From assembly GCF_014284255.1 (NCBI RefSeq), contig NZ_JACOFV010000002.1, positions 124,001-188,000 of the forward strand: 64,000 nt of DNA, read 5' to 3'. The notes beneath the pieces were generated by a model. The model worked only from the letters and a program-made list of their open reading frames with translations, did not search any database and had not been told where the DNA came from. Both the position numbers and the translations under genes were made by a program. Position 1 is the stretch's first letter. Every line of letters begins with the position of its first letter. Source of the DNA: Cognatundibacterium jejuense (lineage in GTDB: Bacteria > Pseudomonadota > Gammaproteobacteria > Burkholderiales > Burkholderiaceae_D). Positions 19,160-28,344 of this stretch are shown piece after piece.

Positions 19160-19618
19160 ATGGATTTAAGAAAACTCAAGACCCTGATTGACCTCGTTGC
19201 AGAATCGGACATCGCCGAACTCGAAGTAACCGAAGGCGAAGGCAAAGTCCGCATCGTTAAATCTTCCGCATTACCCCAAAATCAAGTGGTGATGATGCAG
19301 CAGCAACCGCAAGCGCATCAACCAACAGCGCCAATGGCTGCAGCGCCAATGCCAGCAGCAGCGCCAGTCGCAGCAATTCCAGAAGGCCAGATCGTTAAGT
19401 CCCCAATGGTTGGCACGTTCTACCGCTCCTCTTCTCCAGGTTCCGCTCCGTTTGTTGATATCGGCAAGCAAGTCAACAAAGGCGACACTCTGTGCATTAT
19501 CGAAGCAATGAAATTATTAAATGAAATCGAAAGCGATTTCGACGGCGTGATCAAACAAATTCTGGTCGAAAATGGTCAGCCGGTTGAATACGGCCAACCA
19601 CTGTTCGTCATTGGCTAA
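19160..19618 (+). CDS. accB: Acetyl-CoA carboxylase biotin carboxyl carrier protein
   Basis: AccB carries the biotin of acetyl-CoA carboxylase. The N-terminus ([23 protein letters not shown]) is the conserved AccB entry, then a Pro/Ala-rich flexible linker (about residues 48-75), then the biotinyl domain with [11 protein letters not shown]; the biotinylated lysine is Lys118. AAGGGGA lies 8 nt before the ATG. accC follows 66 bp downstream on the same strand; the two subunits form one operon in most bacteria. Confidence 0.98.
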   Translation: MDLRKLKTLIDLVAESDIAELEVTEGEGKVRIVKSSALPQNQVVMMQQQPQAHQPTAPMAAAPMPAAAPVAAIPEGQIVKSPMVGTFYRSSSPGSAPFVDIGKQVNKGDTLCIIEAMKLLNEIESDFDGVIKQILVENGQPVEYGQPLFVIG

Positions 19619-19684
19619 TCCGGGCTAGCGTGTTCAATTTACTGACACCAAGAGCTGCAACCATTGCCACAGCAAAGTTAAATC

Positions 19685-21052
19685 ATGTTTGAAAAAATTC
19701 TTATCGCCAATCGTGGTGAAATCGCGCTCCGTATTCAGCGCGCATGCCGCGAGATGGGTATCAAAACCGTGGTTGTGCATTCTGAAGCCGACCGCGAAGC
19801 AAAATATGTCAAACTCGCCGATGAATCTGTCTGCATCGGCCCAGCACCATCGAATCTGAGCTACCTCAGCATGCCTGCGATTATCAGCGCAGCTGAAGTG
19901 ACCGACGCACAAGCGATCCATCCTGGCTACGGTTTCTTATCCGAAAATGCCGATTTCGCCGAGCGCGTAGAGCAATCCGGCTTTGTTTTCATCGGACCAC
20001 GCGCAGAATCGATTCGCCTGATGGGCGATAAAGTATCCGCCAAACACGCGATGATAGAAGCTGGCGTCCCTTGCGTACCCGGCTCTGAAGGCGCATTGCC
20101 TGACGATCCTAAGGTTATCGTCCAAACCGCACGCAAAGTTGGCTACCCTGTCATTATCAAAGCAGCAGGTGGTGGTGGTGGTCGCGGTATGCGCGTCGTT
20201 CACACAGAAGCAGCCTTGCTTAATGCAGTCACGATGACCAAGGCAGAAGCTGGCGCGGCATTTGGCAATCCGGAAGTGTATATGGAGAAATTCCTGGAAA
20301 ACCCACGTCACGTGGAAATCCAGATTCTCGCCGATCAGCACGGAAATGCAATCTGGCTAGGCGAACGCGATTGCTCTATGCAACGTCGCCACCAAAAAGT
20401 AATCGAAGAAGCACCAGCACCAGGCATTCCACGCAAACTGATAGAAAAAGTTGGTGATCGTTGCGCTGCTGCCTGCCGAAAAATCGGCTACCGCGGTGCT
20501 GGCACATTTGAATTTTTGTACGAAAACGGCGAATTCTATTTCATCGAAATGAATACCCGCGTTCAGGTTGAGCATCCGGTGACAGAAATGATCACTGGCG
20601 TGGATATCGTACAAGAACAGATCCGCATTGCTTTCAACGAAAAATTGCGTTTCAAACAAAGTGACATTACGATCAAAGGTCACTCGATTGAATGTCGCAT
20701 CAACGCTGAAGATCCATTTAAGTTCACACCATCGCCTGGTCGCATTACGTCCTGGCACACACCGGGTGGGCCTGGCATTCGTGTCGATTCCCATGCTTAT
20801 GCAGGTTACTTTGTACCGCCTAACTATGACTCCATGATAGGTAAAGTGATTTCCTACGGCGAAACGCGCGAACAAGCGATACGCCGCATGCAAATCGCCT
20901 TATCAGAAATGGTCGTTGAGGGCATACAAACGAATATCCCGCTGCACAGAGAATTGATGATTGACGCACGCTTTATCGAAGGCGGCACCAATATTCACTA
21001 TCTGGAACATAAACTGGCAGACATGCCAGATTTGTCGAAGAAAAATAAGTAA
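19685..21052 (+). CDS. accC: Acetyl-CoA carboxylase biotin carboxylase subunit
   Basis: AccC carboxylates the biotin on AccB using ATP and bicarbonate, the first step in fatty acid synthesis. The 455 residues show the expected [16 protein letters not shown] start, the ATP-grasp glycine loop [12 protein letters not shown], the [12 protein letters not shown] segment, [26 protein letters not shown]-type active site (read in two parts), and a C-terminal domain with [14 protein letters not shown]. No alterations are apparent. Confidence 0.98.
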   Translation: MFEKILIANRGEIALRIQRACREMGIKTVVVHSEADREAKYVKLADESVCIGPAPSNLSYLSMPAIISAAEVTDAQAIHPGYGFLSENADFAERVEQSGFVFIGPRAESIRLMGDKVSAKHAMIEAGVPCVPGSEGALPDDPKVIVQTARKVGYPVIIKAAGGGGGRGMRVVHTEAALLNAVTMTKAEAGAAFGNPEVYMEKFLENPRHVEIQILADQHGNAIWLGERDCSMQRRHQKVIEEAPAPGIPRKLIEKVGDRCAAACRKIGYRGAGTFEFLYENGEFYFIEMNTRVQVEHPVTEMITGVDIVQEQIRIAFNEKLRFKQSDITIKGHSIECRINAEDPFKFTPSPGRITSWHTPGGPGIRVDSHAYAGYFVPPNYDSMIGKVISYGETREQAIRRMQIALSEMVVEGIQTNIPLHRELMIDARFIEGGTNIHYLEHKLADMPDLSKKNK

Positions 21053-21079
21053 AGCTTAAGACCTCGTAATACAGGGGCA

Positions 21080-21143
21080 CAAAGGGCACAGAAGGATTAG
21101 AATAGAGTGTATTCTTTATATCAAATCCCGATGTTGCCCTTTG
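21080..21143. repeat. Nested inverted repeats between accC and prmA
   Basis: An outer pair, CAAAGGGCA (21080-21088) and TGCCCTTTG (21135-21143), encloses an inner perfect hairpin, AGAATA (21099-21104) and TATTCT (21110-21115). The flanking text is rich in GGCACA/TGTGC words. This may be a folded intergenic element or an imperfect terminator after accC. Confidence 0.45.
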
Positions 21144-21191
21144 GCGTTTTCTCTGTGCAACTTGCATTAGGTGTATTGGTTTTAACGTAGG

Positions 21192-21211
21192 AATAGAAAG
21201 TAATAGAAAGT
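21192..21211 (+). repeat. Tandem 10-bp duplication at the prmA ribosome-binding site
   Basis: AATAGAAAGT occurs twice in direct tandem immediately upstream of the prmA ATG (21218). The second copy supplies the GAAAG that would serve as Shine-Dalgarno at 7 nt spacing; the first copy is a duplicate of it. Confidence 0.6.
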
Positions 21212-21217
21212 AATAAC

Positions 21218-22129
21218 ATGGCTTGGATAGAAATTGTCATCGAAGTAGCACGTGCTCATGCTGAGCCTTTATCAGACGCTTTGATGGATGCTGGCGCCTT
21301 ATCAGTTTCCGTTGAAGATGCAGACGAAGGTACAGAAGACGAAAAGCCCTTGTTTGGCGAGCCTGGTATGGAACCAGATGAAACTGCATGGGATCGTAGT
21401 CGCGTTGTTGCATTAGCTGAAGTTGACAGTGACCATGCAAGCATTGTTGCCGAAGCAGCAGCAGCCATCTCCCTGGCAGCAACACCAACTTACACCACTC
21501 GTCCAGTCGAAGAACAAGACTGGGTGCGCCTGACGCAATCACAGTTTGCGCCTATCCATATCGGCAAAAACATCTGGGTTGTCCCTAGCTGGCACGATGC
21601 CCCGGATGCTGATGCACTGATATTGGAATTAGATCCGGGTCTGGCATTTGGTACCGGCAGCCACCCCACTACCCGTCTCTGCATGGAATGGCTGGAAGCG
21701 CACGCACCAAAAGATTTAAGCGTATTAGATTACGGTTGTGGCTCAGGCATTCTGGCGATGGTCGCTAAAAAATTGGGCGCAAGTCATGTGGTCGGCGTGG
21801 ATATCGATCCACAAGCGATTGAATCAGCAAAATACAATGCAGAACGCAATCAATGCGACATTGAATACGCATTACCGGCCGAATTTGGCGAGGCACACCC
21901 GGCGTCTGAAAAATTTAATGTTGTTGTGGCGAATATTTTATCTAGCCCACTCAAATTAATGGCGCCGATGCTGGCCGGGCGCGTAGCGGCCGGTGGCTCT
22001 TTAATCTTATCCGGTGTGTTAGCGCGTCAGGCGGAAGAAGTGGCGGCCGCTTATGCACCATTTATTCAACTCAGCGTCTGGGCAGAGCATGAAGGTTGGG
22101 TCGCTTTGTCTGGTCAGTTAGCAGGATAA
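21218..22129 (+). CDS. prmA: Ribosomal protein L11 methyltransferase
   Basis: PrmA trimethylates ribosomal protein L11 with SAM. The N-terminal substrate-recognition domain ([22 protein letters not shown]) is joined to a class I methyltransferase domain. Landmarks are [22 protein letters not shown], the SAM motif [13 protein letters not shown], the acidic [14 protein letters not shown] and the motif IV segment [10 protein letters not shown]. The length of 303 residues is typical. The tandem repeat just upstream may affect translation. It is followed 5 bp later by the DUF3426 gene. Confidence 0.97.
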   Translation: MAWIEIVIEVARAHAEPLSDALMDAGALSVSVEDADEGTEDEKPLFGEPGMEPDETAWDRSRVVALAEVDSDHASIVAEAAAAISLAATPTYTTRPVEEQDWVRLTQSQFAPIHIGKNIWVVPSWHDAPDADALILELDPGLAFGTGSHPTTRLCMEWLEAHAPKDLSVLDYGCGSGILAMVAKKLGASHVVGVDIDPQAIESAKYNAERNQCDIEYALPAEFGEAHPASEKFNVVVANILSSPLKLMAPMLAGRVAAGGSLILSGVLARQAEEVAAAYAPFIQLSVWAEHEGWVALSGQLAG

Positions 22130-22134
22130 TTCCA

Positions 22135-23496
22135 ATGGCACTAGCCACTCGCTGCCCCCACTGCCAGACTACTTTCAGAGTCGCCAATGACCAACTGAAA
22201 TTGCATGCCGGCCTGGTGCGCTGTGGCTCGTGCCAGCAAACCTTTAATGGTGTTGAACACCTGATTCCACTCGATACCGCCAAAGCGGCAGTTGGCATCA
22301 CAAGAAGCAATCAGACGACTCCTGCACTGGAAACAAACACCAAATCTGAACCTGCCGCCGCAGTACAAACAGAAGTACAGACTATTCATCAACGCCCGGT
22401 TCAGGAACAACCGCCAGCGGAAGTCGAAAACCTTGTCGAGCATACAGAAGCGTTTGATGAGTCGTTCCCTATTCTACCGCCAGATGAGGATGAAGATCAT
22501 GCTACTCCCGCGCACAGCGACAAGTTAGTAAGTCATGGCGCAGAAGTCAGTGAACAAGTTGAACAATTAAGCGAAACACGCGCTCCGGAACAAGAAGTGC
22601 GAGAAGAAGTGCTGCCCGATTCAGCCGCATCACTCGATTTCGATCTTGGTGAAGACGAAAATGATCCAAGCATCCATGCAACGCCACCAGCCAATCTGGC
22701 GACAAAAGCAGAACTCGATACCAAAGCCGCCCTCCTCGATTCCACCGATGCGGCATGGTCTGTTACTGATACGGCAGAACATCCAGATCCTGAAATAGAT
22801 CGAGCGAATGCCACAGATGATGAACTGGCATCACTGCGCTTCGCTTCCGATGCAGCAGATGAAGAGCCGCGCGAACCTTACATTGGCGAGGCAGAGGCCG
22901 CACTGGCGCAACATGCGGCACTTTCCGAAGATTCGGTCAGCGATGCCGTAGAAGATGTGAGAGCGGAAGACAAGCCAGATTTTGTACGGAAAGCCGAACG
23001 CGAACAAAAGCGCGGACGCATACTACGGATAGCAATGCTGCTTTCTTGTTTGATTTTGCTACCAGCCTTATTGCTGCAATTAGCATATATTTTCCGGGTG
23101 CAGATTTCCGCTAACTTCCCAGAAGCACGTCCGGTACTGACGCAAGCCTGTGGTGTCATCCATTGCCAGATTGGTCTGCCAGCGCAAATAGAACATATCA
23201 CGCTGGAATCGAATGAACTGGAATCACCGCCACCCGATGCAAAGGCTTTTACACTGACCATGCAACTGCAAAATAACGGCACGACAATACAGACATGGCC
23301 GCACGTCGAACTGGTGTTAAACGATGAAAAAGACAAGGCCGTGCTGCAAAAAGCCTTTGCCCCGTCAGACTACCTGAATGATAAAAATGCCCTGAGCAAA
23401 GGCTTTGCGCCTAAGAGCCAGCAAAACATTAAACTCTATTTTGAATTACCTAAGCTGAAAGCTTCCGGTTACCACGTCAGCGTGTTTTATCCGTAA
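22135..23496 (+). CDS. Zinc-ribbon and DUF3426 domain membrane protein
   Basis: The 453-residue protein begins with an MJ0042-type zinc ribbon (two CxxC pairs: CPHC and CGSC within the first 30 residues), continues with a long acidic, disordered central region, then one transmembrane helix (IAMLLSCLILLPALLLQLAYI) and a C-terminal periplasmic DUF3426 domain (VHxQIGLPxQI-like start, LQNNGTTIQTWPHVELVL). The ATG 5 bp after the prmA stop is preferred to an upstream in-frame start inside prmA. The gene is conserved next to prmA in Burkholderiales; its function is unknown. Confidence 0.88.
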   Translation: MALATRCPHCQTTFRVANDQLKLHAGLVRCGSCQQTFNGVEHLIPLDTAKAAVGITRSNQTTPALETNTKSEPAAAVQTEVQTIHQRPVQEQPPAEVENLVEHTEAFDESFPILPPDEDEDHATPAHSDKLVSHGAEVSEQVEQLSETRAPEQEVREEVLPDSAASLDFDLGEDENDPSIHATPPANLATKAELDTKAALLDSTDAAWSVTDTAEHPDPEIDRANATDDELASLRFASDAADEEPREPYIGEAEAALAQHAALSEDSVSDAVEDVRAEDKPDFVRKAEREQKRGRILRIAMLLSCLILLPALLLQLAYIFRVQISANFPEARPVLTQACGVIHCQIGLPAQIEHITLESNELESPPPDAKAFTLTMQLQNNGTTIQTWPHVELVLNDEKDKAVLQKAFAPSDYLNDKNALSKGFAPKSQQNIKLYFELPKLKASGYHVSVFYP

Positions 23497-23545
23497 AACC
23501 CTGTAGGTCTGACCGTGGAACAGTCACTATCTTAAGAGTGAAATT

Positions 23546-23587
23546 AAAAGCGGATCTCCAGCACCGCAGTGCACGTGATCCGCTTTT
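23546..23587. terminator. Bidirectional terminator between the DUF3426 gene and psuG
   Basis: AAAAGCGGATC pairs with GATCCGCTTTT across a 20-nt loop and is followed by T residues on the plus strand and preceded by A residues, so it can serve both convergent genes. Confidence 0.85.
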
Positions 23588-23613
23588 TATGTTGCTTGGG
23601 TAGCCCTACGGTA

Positions 23614-24528
23614 TTAGTGCTTTTTGTGTAAAGCCAGCGCCAACTGCGCACCGACTTTCGCATTATTTTTGACCAGCGCAATGTTCGTCACCAGACTACG
23701 GCCGCCAGTCAGCTCTTTTATTCGGCTCAATAAAAATGGTGTGACTGCTTTGCCAGCAATCCCTTGCTGTGTCGCCTCTTGCAAAGCTTGCGCAGTGATG
23801 CCATCAATTTCATCTTTAGGCATCGCCTCAGACTCCGGAACCGGATTAGCGACGACTATCCCTCCGCGCAACCCAAGATTCCATTTGGCGTGAATAAAGT
23901 CCGCCTGTTCATCAGCAGTATCCAATTGAAAATCGGCGCGGTAACCACTATCACGAGTAAAAAATGCCGGAAACGCAGCTTGCCCAACACTGACGACAGG
24001 TACTCCGTGGGTTTCCAGGTATTCCAAAGTCAAACCCAAATCTAGAATAGACTTAGCACCAGCACACACGACCGCAACCGAAGTACGGGCTAACTCTTGC
24101 AAATCTGCAGAAATATCAAAACTGGTTTCAGCACCGCGATGCACCCCACCAATACCTCCAGTAACAAATACTGAAATACCAGCCAATTCTGCACAAATCA
24201 TGGTCGCCGCCACTGTTGTGGCACCGAGTTTTTTACTGGTCAATACATACGGCAAATCACGGCGGCTGACTTTTAATGCATCTTTGGATTGTCCCAGCAG
24301 TTCTAATTCCGCATCTGAAAGACCGATGTGAATTTTTCCATTGATGATTGCAATCGTTGCCGGAACCGCGCCCTGTTCGCGAATAATGGCCTCAACCTCG
24401 CGTGCGGTCTGCACGTTTTGCGGATACGGCATGCCATGGGAGATGATGGTTGACTCTAAAGCGACGACTGGCTTACCAGACAGTTTGGCAGCACGGACCT
24501 CTTCAGAAAAATTCAAATAGGATTGCAT
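23614..24528 (-). CDS. psuG: Pseudouridine-5'-phosphate glycosidase
   Basis: PsuG breaks the C-C glycosidic bond of pseudouridine 5'-phosphate to give uracil and ribose 5-phosphate. The 304-residue product has the family's [42 protein letters not shown], the [10 protein letters not shown] loop and [23 protein letters not shown]. The start overlaps the 3' end of the HTH-kinase gene by 16 nt, showing tight coupling of the kinase and glycosidase that act in sequence. A weak GAAACATC precedes the ATG. Confidence 0.97.
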   Translation of the reverse strand: MQSYLNFSEEVRAAKLSGKPVVALESTIISHGMPYPQNVQTAREVEAIIREQGAVPATIAIINGKIHIGLSDAELELLGQSKDALKVSRRDLPYVLTSKKLGATTVAATMICAELAGISVFVTGGIGGVHRGAETSFDISADLQELARTSVAVVCAGAKSILDLGLTLEYLETHGVPVVSVGQAAFPAFFTRDSGYRADFQLDTADEQADFIHAKWNLGLRGGIVVANPVPESEAMPKDEIDGITAQALQEATQQGIAGKAVTPFLLSRIKELTGGRSLVTNIALVKNNAKVGAQLALALHKKH

Positions 24529-25640
24529 GATGTTTCCTCGTTAAATAATGATGGGTGCAAAGTTTGCGCAACCGTCGTTGTTGTTCTTACCGTGATCGCA
24601 GCCATTTTCAGCCCGCGTTGGCAGGCCAGAAAGATGTCATCTGCTACTTCATTGAGTGACCAGCAAACGCCTGCGGTAAAAGCATCGCCAGCACCAGTGA
24701 CATCTGCCACTTCAGCAGCCCCGACATCTTCAGCTTTGCAAAACGTCCAATCATCACGATGCAAACTATTGCTGAACAATACGCCTTCAGCACCTAAAGT
24801 GACAATCACATCTTGTACACCTTGCGACTGCAAATGACGTCCAGCCTGGATAATTTCTTCATGGTGAGCGAAAACACGCCCACTGCGCTGCTCCAGCTCA
24901 CCCTGATTTAATATTAACAAACGTATGCCGCTGAGCTGCTCCGGCAAACGCGCCATTTTAGGCTGGGACACTGCGACGATCACAAGAGGATGTTGATTCT
25001 GCTTCGCCTCATCAATCAACAATTGAATACTATCGGAAGGTAAATTCATATCAACAACGGTCAGGACGGCATTCGCACGTTGTTGCTGACGACTGAGCAA
25101 GAAAGCCGGCGTCAACGCTTCACACAATTCCATGTGCGCCATCGCTAACACAAGATCACCGGTATCACTCAATAAAGCGGTATAACTACCACTCAATTCA
25201 CCTTTGACTTGCAGGCTTGCGGACACATCAATACCGACCGAGTCGGCCTGCGCCAGTAAACTCTGTCCTGCACCATCATCACCAACTGCACACAACAGTC
25301 GCACTGAAGAACCGAGCCTGGCGAGGTTTTCAGCAATATTGCGCGCCACGCCACCAAAGCTCTCATCCTGACTGACCGGATTAGAGGTACCCATCTGTAA
25401 TGGCGCTTTACTACGCAATTTGCGATCGATATTTGCACCACCTATACAAATAATCGGGCGACCGTCAGGTAATACATAAGCACGCCCCAGAATGCGACCG
25501 TCCTTTGTTAAATTAGCGACATAACCAGCGACCGCTGAACGGGATAATTGCAATTGCTGCGCAAGCTCTTGCTGTGAAATATAGGGGTTTGCGCGTATCA
25601 ATTCAAATAGCAGATCCCTTTTTGATATTGTTTTATTCAT
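24513..25640 (-). CDS. psuK: PfkB-family kinase with N-terminal winged helix-turn-helix, probable pseudouridine kinase
   Basis: Residues 7-55 form a winged HTH ([24 protein letters not shown], then the wing [10 protein letters not shown]), followed by a PfkB sugar-kinase domain from residue 62. Kinase marks are [15 protein letters not shown] (96-110), and the anion-hole/catalytic-base motif DVTGAGDAF (313-321, Asp319). The fusion resembles E. coli YeiI rather than the HTH-less PsuK YeiC. Pairing with psuG makes pseudouridine the likely substrate. The same protein could bind its own promoter: two matching palindromes overlap a consensus promoter just upstream (25702-25745). DNA binding and its control by substrate are inference. 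Confidence 0.88.
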   Translation of the reverse strand: MNKTISKRDLLFELIRANPYISQQELAQQLQLSRSAVAGYVANLTKDGRILGRAYVLPDGRPIICIGGANIDRKLRSKAPLQMGTSNPVSQDESFGGVARNIAENLARLGSSVRLLCAVGDDGAGQSLLAQADSVGIDVSASLQVKGELSGSYTALLSDTGDLVLAMAHMELCEALTPAFLLSRQQQRANAVLTVVDMNLPSDSIQLLIDEAKQNQHPLVIVAVSQPKMARLPEQLSGIRLLILNQGELEQRSGRVFAHHEEIIQAGRHLQSQGVQDVIVTLGAEGVLFSNSLHRDDWTFCKAEDVGAAEVADVTGAGDAFTAGVCWSLNEVADDIFLACQRGLKMAAITVRTTTTVAQTLHPSLFNEETSCNPI

Positions 25641-25701
25641 GAGCGCGGCATATGGAAGGACGATAAGGGACTAAAAAAGACTGACTAAGGGAAAACCTAT
25701 G

Positions 25702-25713
25702 GAACAATTGTTT
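25702..25713. promoter_or_regulatory. Candidate operator copy 1 for the HTH-kinase gene
   Basis: Near-palindrome GAACAATTGTTT lies around the predicted +1 of the promoter at 25717-25745. It matches the second copy (25722-25733) in pattern AAACAAWTGTTY on the minus strand and is exactly 20 bp away from it, two helical turns. Confidence 0.5.
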
Positions 25714-25716
25714 AGG

Positions 25717-25745
25717 ACAATAAACATTTGTTTTAAAACTGTCAA
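25717..25745 (-). promoter_or_regulatory. Sigma-70 type promoter for psuK-psuG
   Basis: On the minus strand TTGACA (25740-25745) is separated by 17 bp from TATTGT (25717-25722), a near-consensus promoter. The start codon of the HTH-kinase is about 70 bp downstream. Palindromes occupy the spacer and the transcription start, an arrangement suited to repression. Confidence 0.65.
25722..25733. promoter_or_regulatory. Candidate operator copy 2 for the HTH-kinase gene
   Basis: AAACATTTGTTT lies between the -35 and -10 boxes and overlaps the -10 by one base. With copy 1 it forms a phased pair of half-symmetric sites, as expected for a dimeric or tetrameric HTH repressor. Confidence 0.5.
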
Positions 25746-25978
25746 TCTGGATTGCGAATAATGAATTTCTAGTTAATTTTAAATATATCCACATAAAATC
25801 CCTGGCATCAGAGTCAATTCTCATTTGACAGCCAGTGCTATCAGCCCCACAATCTTGATCGCTGAGAATGCACAAAAAAAGCGAGATCAAAATCATAAAA
25901 ATGACCGCTTGCACTATCACGGAGACGCATCGCAAGTCTTAAAATTGCACAAAATTTCACCAAAAATTGAGAATGCGC

Positions 25979-26007
25979 TTGACGAGCGCATTTGACCATA
26001 GTTAAAT
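25979..26007 (+). promoter_or_regulatory. Candidate promoter for the ribokinase gene
   Basis: TTGACG (25979-25984), 17 bp spacer, then TTAAAT (26002-26007); an 18-bp spacing to TAAATA is an alternative. A second candidate, TTGACA at 25825-25830 with CACAAT 17 bp later, lies farther upstream. Confidence 0.5.
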
Positions 26008-26019
26008 ACGAAATCGATT

Positions 26020-26035
26020 GCGCAAACGATTGCGT
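26020..26035. promoter_or_regulatory. LacI/PurR-type operator before ribokinase
   Basis: GCGCAAACGATTGCGT is a near-perfect palindrome around a central CG, the signature of LacI-family operators and close to the PurR box. It sits just downstream of the predicted transcription start, where a bound repressor would block transcription. No LacI-family gene is in the window. Confidence 0.6.
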
Positions 26036-26063
26036 AATGACTTTTTATCGAGAAAATAGCATT

Positions 26064-26993
26064 ATGAAGCCACGCATAACGGTAGTCGGCAGCGTCAATA
26101 TGGATTTGGTCTTTCGCACTCCGCGCATGCCTGCGCTTGGCGAAACCTTACATGGCCATGAATTTCGCCAAATTCCTGGCGGCAAAGGCGCCAACCAGGC
26201 GGTTGCTGCAGCTCGTCAAGGTGCACAAGTTAACTTCATCGGTGCCGTAGGCGACGATGGATTCGGCGCATTCTCAAAACAATGCTTGTCTGCTGAAGGC
26301 ATAGATATTACTCATCTGACTACCGTTGCTGGTGTCGCTACTGGTGTCGCCGGCATTCTGGTGGAGGATGGCGGCGATAACAGTATCGTTTTAGCTGCCG
26401 GAGCCAATGCCTGCCTGCAGAGTCAACATATAGACGCGGCACGCTCAGGTATCAACGGTGCCCAATTATTGCTGTGCCAGCTCGAAACACCAATTGCTAC
26501 CGTTGAACATGCGATTGCAGTAGCGCGTGAACAAGGGGTCAAAGTCATTCTGAACCCCGCACCAGCCCAGGATTTGAGCCCAGTGCTCTTGAAACAAGTT
26601 GATTTCTTGATTCTGAACGAAACAGAAGCCTCTCAGCTCAGCGGCATCAGCGTCATTGACCAGGTAACAGCGCAAACTGCCTCAGAAAAATTGCTGGCAA
26701 TGGGCATCGTGACTATTATTTTGACAATGGGTGGCAACGGCGCACTGATCACGCAGCAAGCTGGATCTAAGTTCATTCCGGCAGTGAAGGTTGACGTGCT
26801 AGATACAACAGCCGCGGGTGACACCTTTGTCGGTGCATTTGCCGTAGGCATTGCCAACGGCCTTAGCGTGTTGGAAGCCAGTATCGAAGCACAATATACT
26901 GCCGCATTGACAGTAACGCGTTTAGGAGCTCAAACATCGATTCCACAACGTCAGGAAGTACTGGATTTCATGGCGCAACGTAAGGCGATGTAA
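26064..26993 (+). CDS. rbsK: Ribokinase
   Basis: RbsK phosphorylates ribose to ribose 5-phosphate. The 309-residue protein shows PRITVVGSVNMDLVFRTPRMPALGET (here read as two adjoining motifs), the sugar-binding GGKGANQAVAAARQG, the LNPAPA segment and DTTAAGDTFVGAF, which carries the catalytic Asp in the TAAGD form of E. coli RbsK. The reading frame opens farther upstream, but family members start at MKPRITVVGS, so ATG 26064 is chosen. It leads the ABC transporter and nucleoside hydrolase genes and would consume ribose they release. The LacI-type operator and promoter lie within 90 bp upstream. Confidence 0.93.
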   Translation: MKPRITVVGSVNMDLVFRTPRMPALGETLHGHEFRQIPGGKGANQAVAAARQGAQVNFIGAVGDDGFGAFSKQCLSAEGIDITHLTTVAGVATGVAGILVEDGGDNSIVLAAGANACLQSQHIDAARSGINGAQLLLCQLETPIATVEHAIAVAREQGVKVILNPAPAQDLSPVLLKQVDFLILNETEASQLSGISVIDQVTAQTASEKLLAMGIVTIILTMGGNGALITQQAGSKFIPAVKVDVLDTTAAGDTFVGAFAVGIANGLSVLEASIEAQYTAALTVTRLGAQTSIPQRQEVLDFMAQRKAM

Positions 26994-27106
26994 GTGTTAT
27001 GTTTGCGATGCCTGGGTGCTAACCGTCAGAGTCGCTAGACAAACAACTAAGCAATAAAATAAGCAATATCCATAGCAACATCAGTATTTGATAAAATTTC
27101 GCCTCT

Positions 27107-27131
27107 ATGTCAGAGCAAACGCTGCTGACAT
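27107..27131. promoter_or_regulatory. Inverted repeat with GCAAACG core upstream of the binding-protein gene
   Basis: ATGTCAG (27107-27113) and CTGACAT (27125-27131) flank AGCAAACGCTG. The GCAAACG core is shared with the LacI-type site at 26020-26035, so the same regulator may act here, though the right half is degenerate. Confidence 0.3.
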
Positions 27132-27238
27132 GTTAGGCTAGTGACAGCGAATATTTTCCGGCTGCAGGAAACCAGAAAACTGGATTAAAACCGCGGCGTA
27201 TCGCCTTCACACCCCGACATCTGAATAAGGAAGCTCTC

Positions 27239-28234
27239 ATGAAACTCAAGCAAATTTGCCTTTCTCTGGCTGGTCTGTTAGCAGCAAGCAGCGTCTACGC
27301 GGCTGATCCTAAAGTCGCGGTAATCTATGACGCGGGCGGCAAATTTGATAAGTCTTTCAATCAATCGGCTTCTGAAGGCGCAGATCGTTTCAAAAAAGAA
27401 ACCAAAATCAATGTCATTGAAGTGCAGGTCGCCAGCGATACACAAGCTGAACAGATGTTGCGTAATCTGGCACGTAAGAATGTAGACCTGATTGCAGCTA
27501 TCGGCTTTGCGCAAGCACAAGCAGTACAAAATATCGCCAAAGAATTTCCAAAGACAAAATTTGTGATCATTGATGGCGTTGCTAAGGGCGATAACGTCAA
27601 CTCCGTTCTGTTTAAAGAGCAAGAAGGTTCTTACCTCGTTGGTGTCGCGGCAGCCTTATCCAGCAAATCGAAAAAGCTTGGCTTTGTCGGTGGCATGGAT
27701 ATTCCTTTGATCCGCAACTTCTCTTGCGGTTATACCCAAGGTGCAAAAGCAACCGACAGCAAAATTGATGTTGTACAAAACATGGTTGGTACCACAACGG
27801 CAGCATGGAACGACCCTGCCAAAGGCGGTGAGCTGGCACGCGCTCAAATGGAACGTGGTGTTGACGTAATCTTTGCTGCGGCAGGTGGTAGCGGCATGGG
27901 TACTTTGCAAGCAATCAAAGAAAAAGGCAAATTAGGTATTGGTGTCGATTCCAATCAAAACTACATCCATCCAGGCAATATGCTGACCTCCATGGTAAAA
28001 CGCGTTGATCAAGTGATTTACGACAGCTTTATGGAAGTTAAAAACGGCACCTGGAAAGGTGGCGTGACTTACAAAGGTTTGAAAGAAGGCGGCGTTGACT
28101 GGGCGTTGGATAAAGACAATCGTAGCGTAGTGAGCGCCGACGTAGAAAAACGTGTCAATGCAGCGAAGCAAGACATTATTAGCGGCAAGATCAAAGTAGT
28201 TGATTTCCGCGATGCAAATAAGTGCCCGGTCTGA
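27239..28234 (+). CDS. BMP-family nucleoside-binding lipoprotein-like periplasmic protein of an ABC importer
   Basis: This 331-residue protein is the substrate receptor of the importer encoded downstream. A signal peptide (residues 1-21, ending SSVYA) precedes a BMP/PnrA-type domain: VAVIYDAGGKFDKSFNQSASEGADRF, then IAAIGFAQAQAVQ, FKEQEGSYLVGVAAALSS, GFVGGMDIPLIRNF and DVIFAAAGGSGMGTLQA. These match nucleoside-binding proteins such as PnrA. There is no lipobox, so it is probably soluble in the periplasm. AAGGAAG lies 7 nt before the ATG. A strong hairpin after its stop would set binding protein above transporter expression. Confidence 0.92.
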   Translation: MKLKQICLSLAGLLAASSVYAADPKVAVIYDAGGKFDKSFNQSASEGADRFKKETKINVIEVQVASDTQAEQMLRNLARKNVDLIAAIGFAQAQAVQNIAKEFPKTKFVIIDGVAKGDNVNSVLFKEQEGSYLVGVAAALSSKSKKLGFVGGMDIPLIRNFSCGYTQGAKATDSKIDVVQNMVGTTTAAWNDPAKGGELARAQMERGVDVIFAAAGGSGMGTLQAIKEKGKLGIGVDSNQNYIHPGNMLTSMVKRVDQVIYDSFMEVKNGTWKGGVTYKGLKEGGVDWALDKDNRSVVSADVEKRVNAAKQDIISGKIKVVDFRDANKCPV

Positions 28235-28250
28235 TTTAAGATCTGGCAAA

Positions 28251-28275
28251 CGGGGCGCTGTTGGATAGCGCCCCG
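28251..28275 (+). terminator. Intra-operon hairpin after the binding-protein gene
   Basis: CGGGGCGCT pairs with AGCGCCCCG (7-nt loop), followed by AAATTTTT. Within a binding protein-ATPase spacer this normally acts as a partial terminator or mRNA stabiliser, so the binding protein is made in excess. Confidence 0.7.
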
Positions 28276-28344
28276 AAATTTTTAGACTAGCGTATTTACC
28301 TCTGTCCCCTATTTTTATTATCCATTATCCGGAATCCCGAAAGT

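Noticed and set aside
20357-20893. 178-residue minus-strand ORF inside accC
   Set aside because: Shadow of the accC reading frame; composition is Cys/His/Phe-rich as expected for an antisense frame and there is no start signal.
28251-28275. Riboswitch in the nucleoside operon
   Set aside because: The structure is a simple hairpin after the binding-protein gene, without the conserved core of a purine or other known riboswitch.
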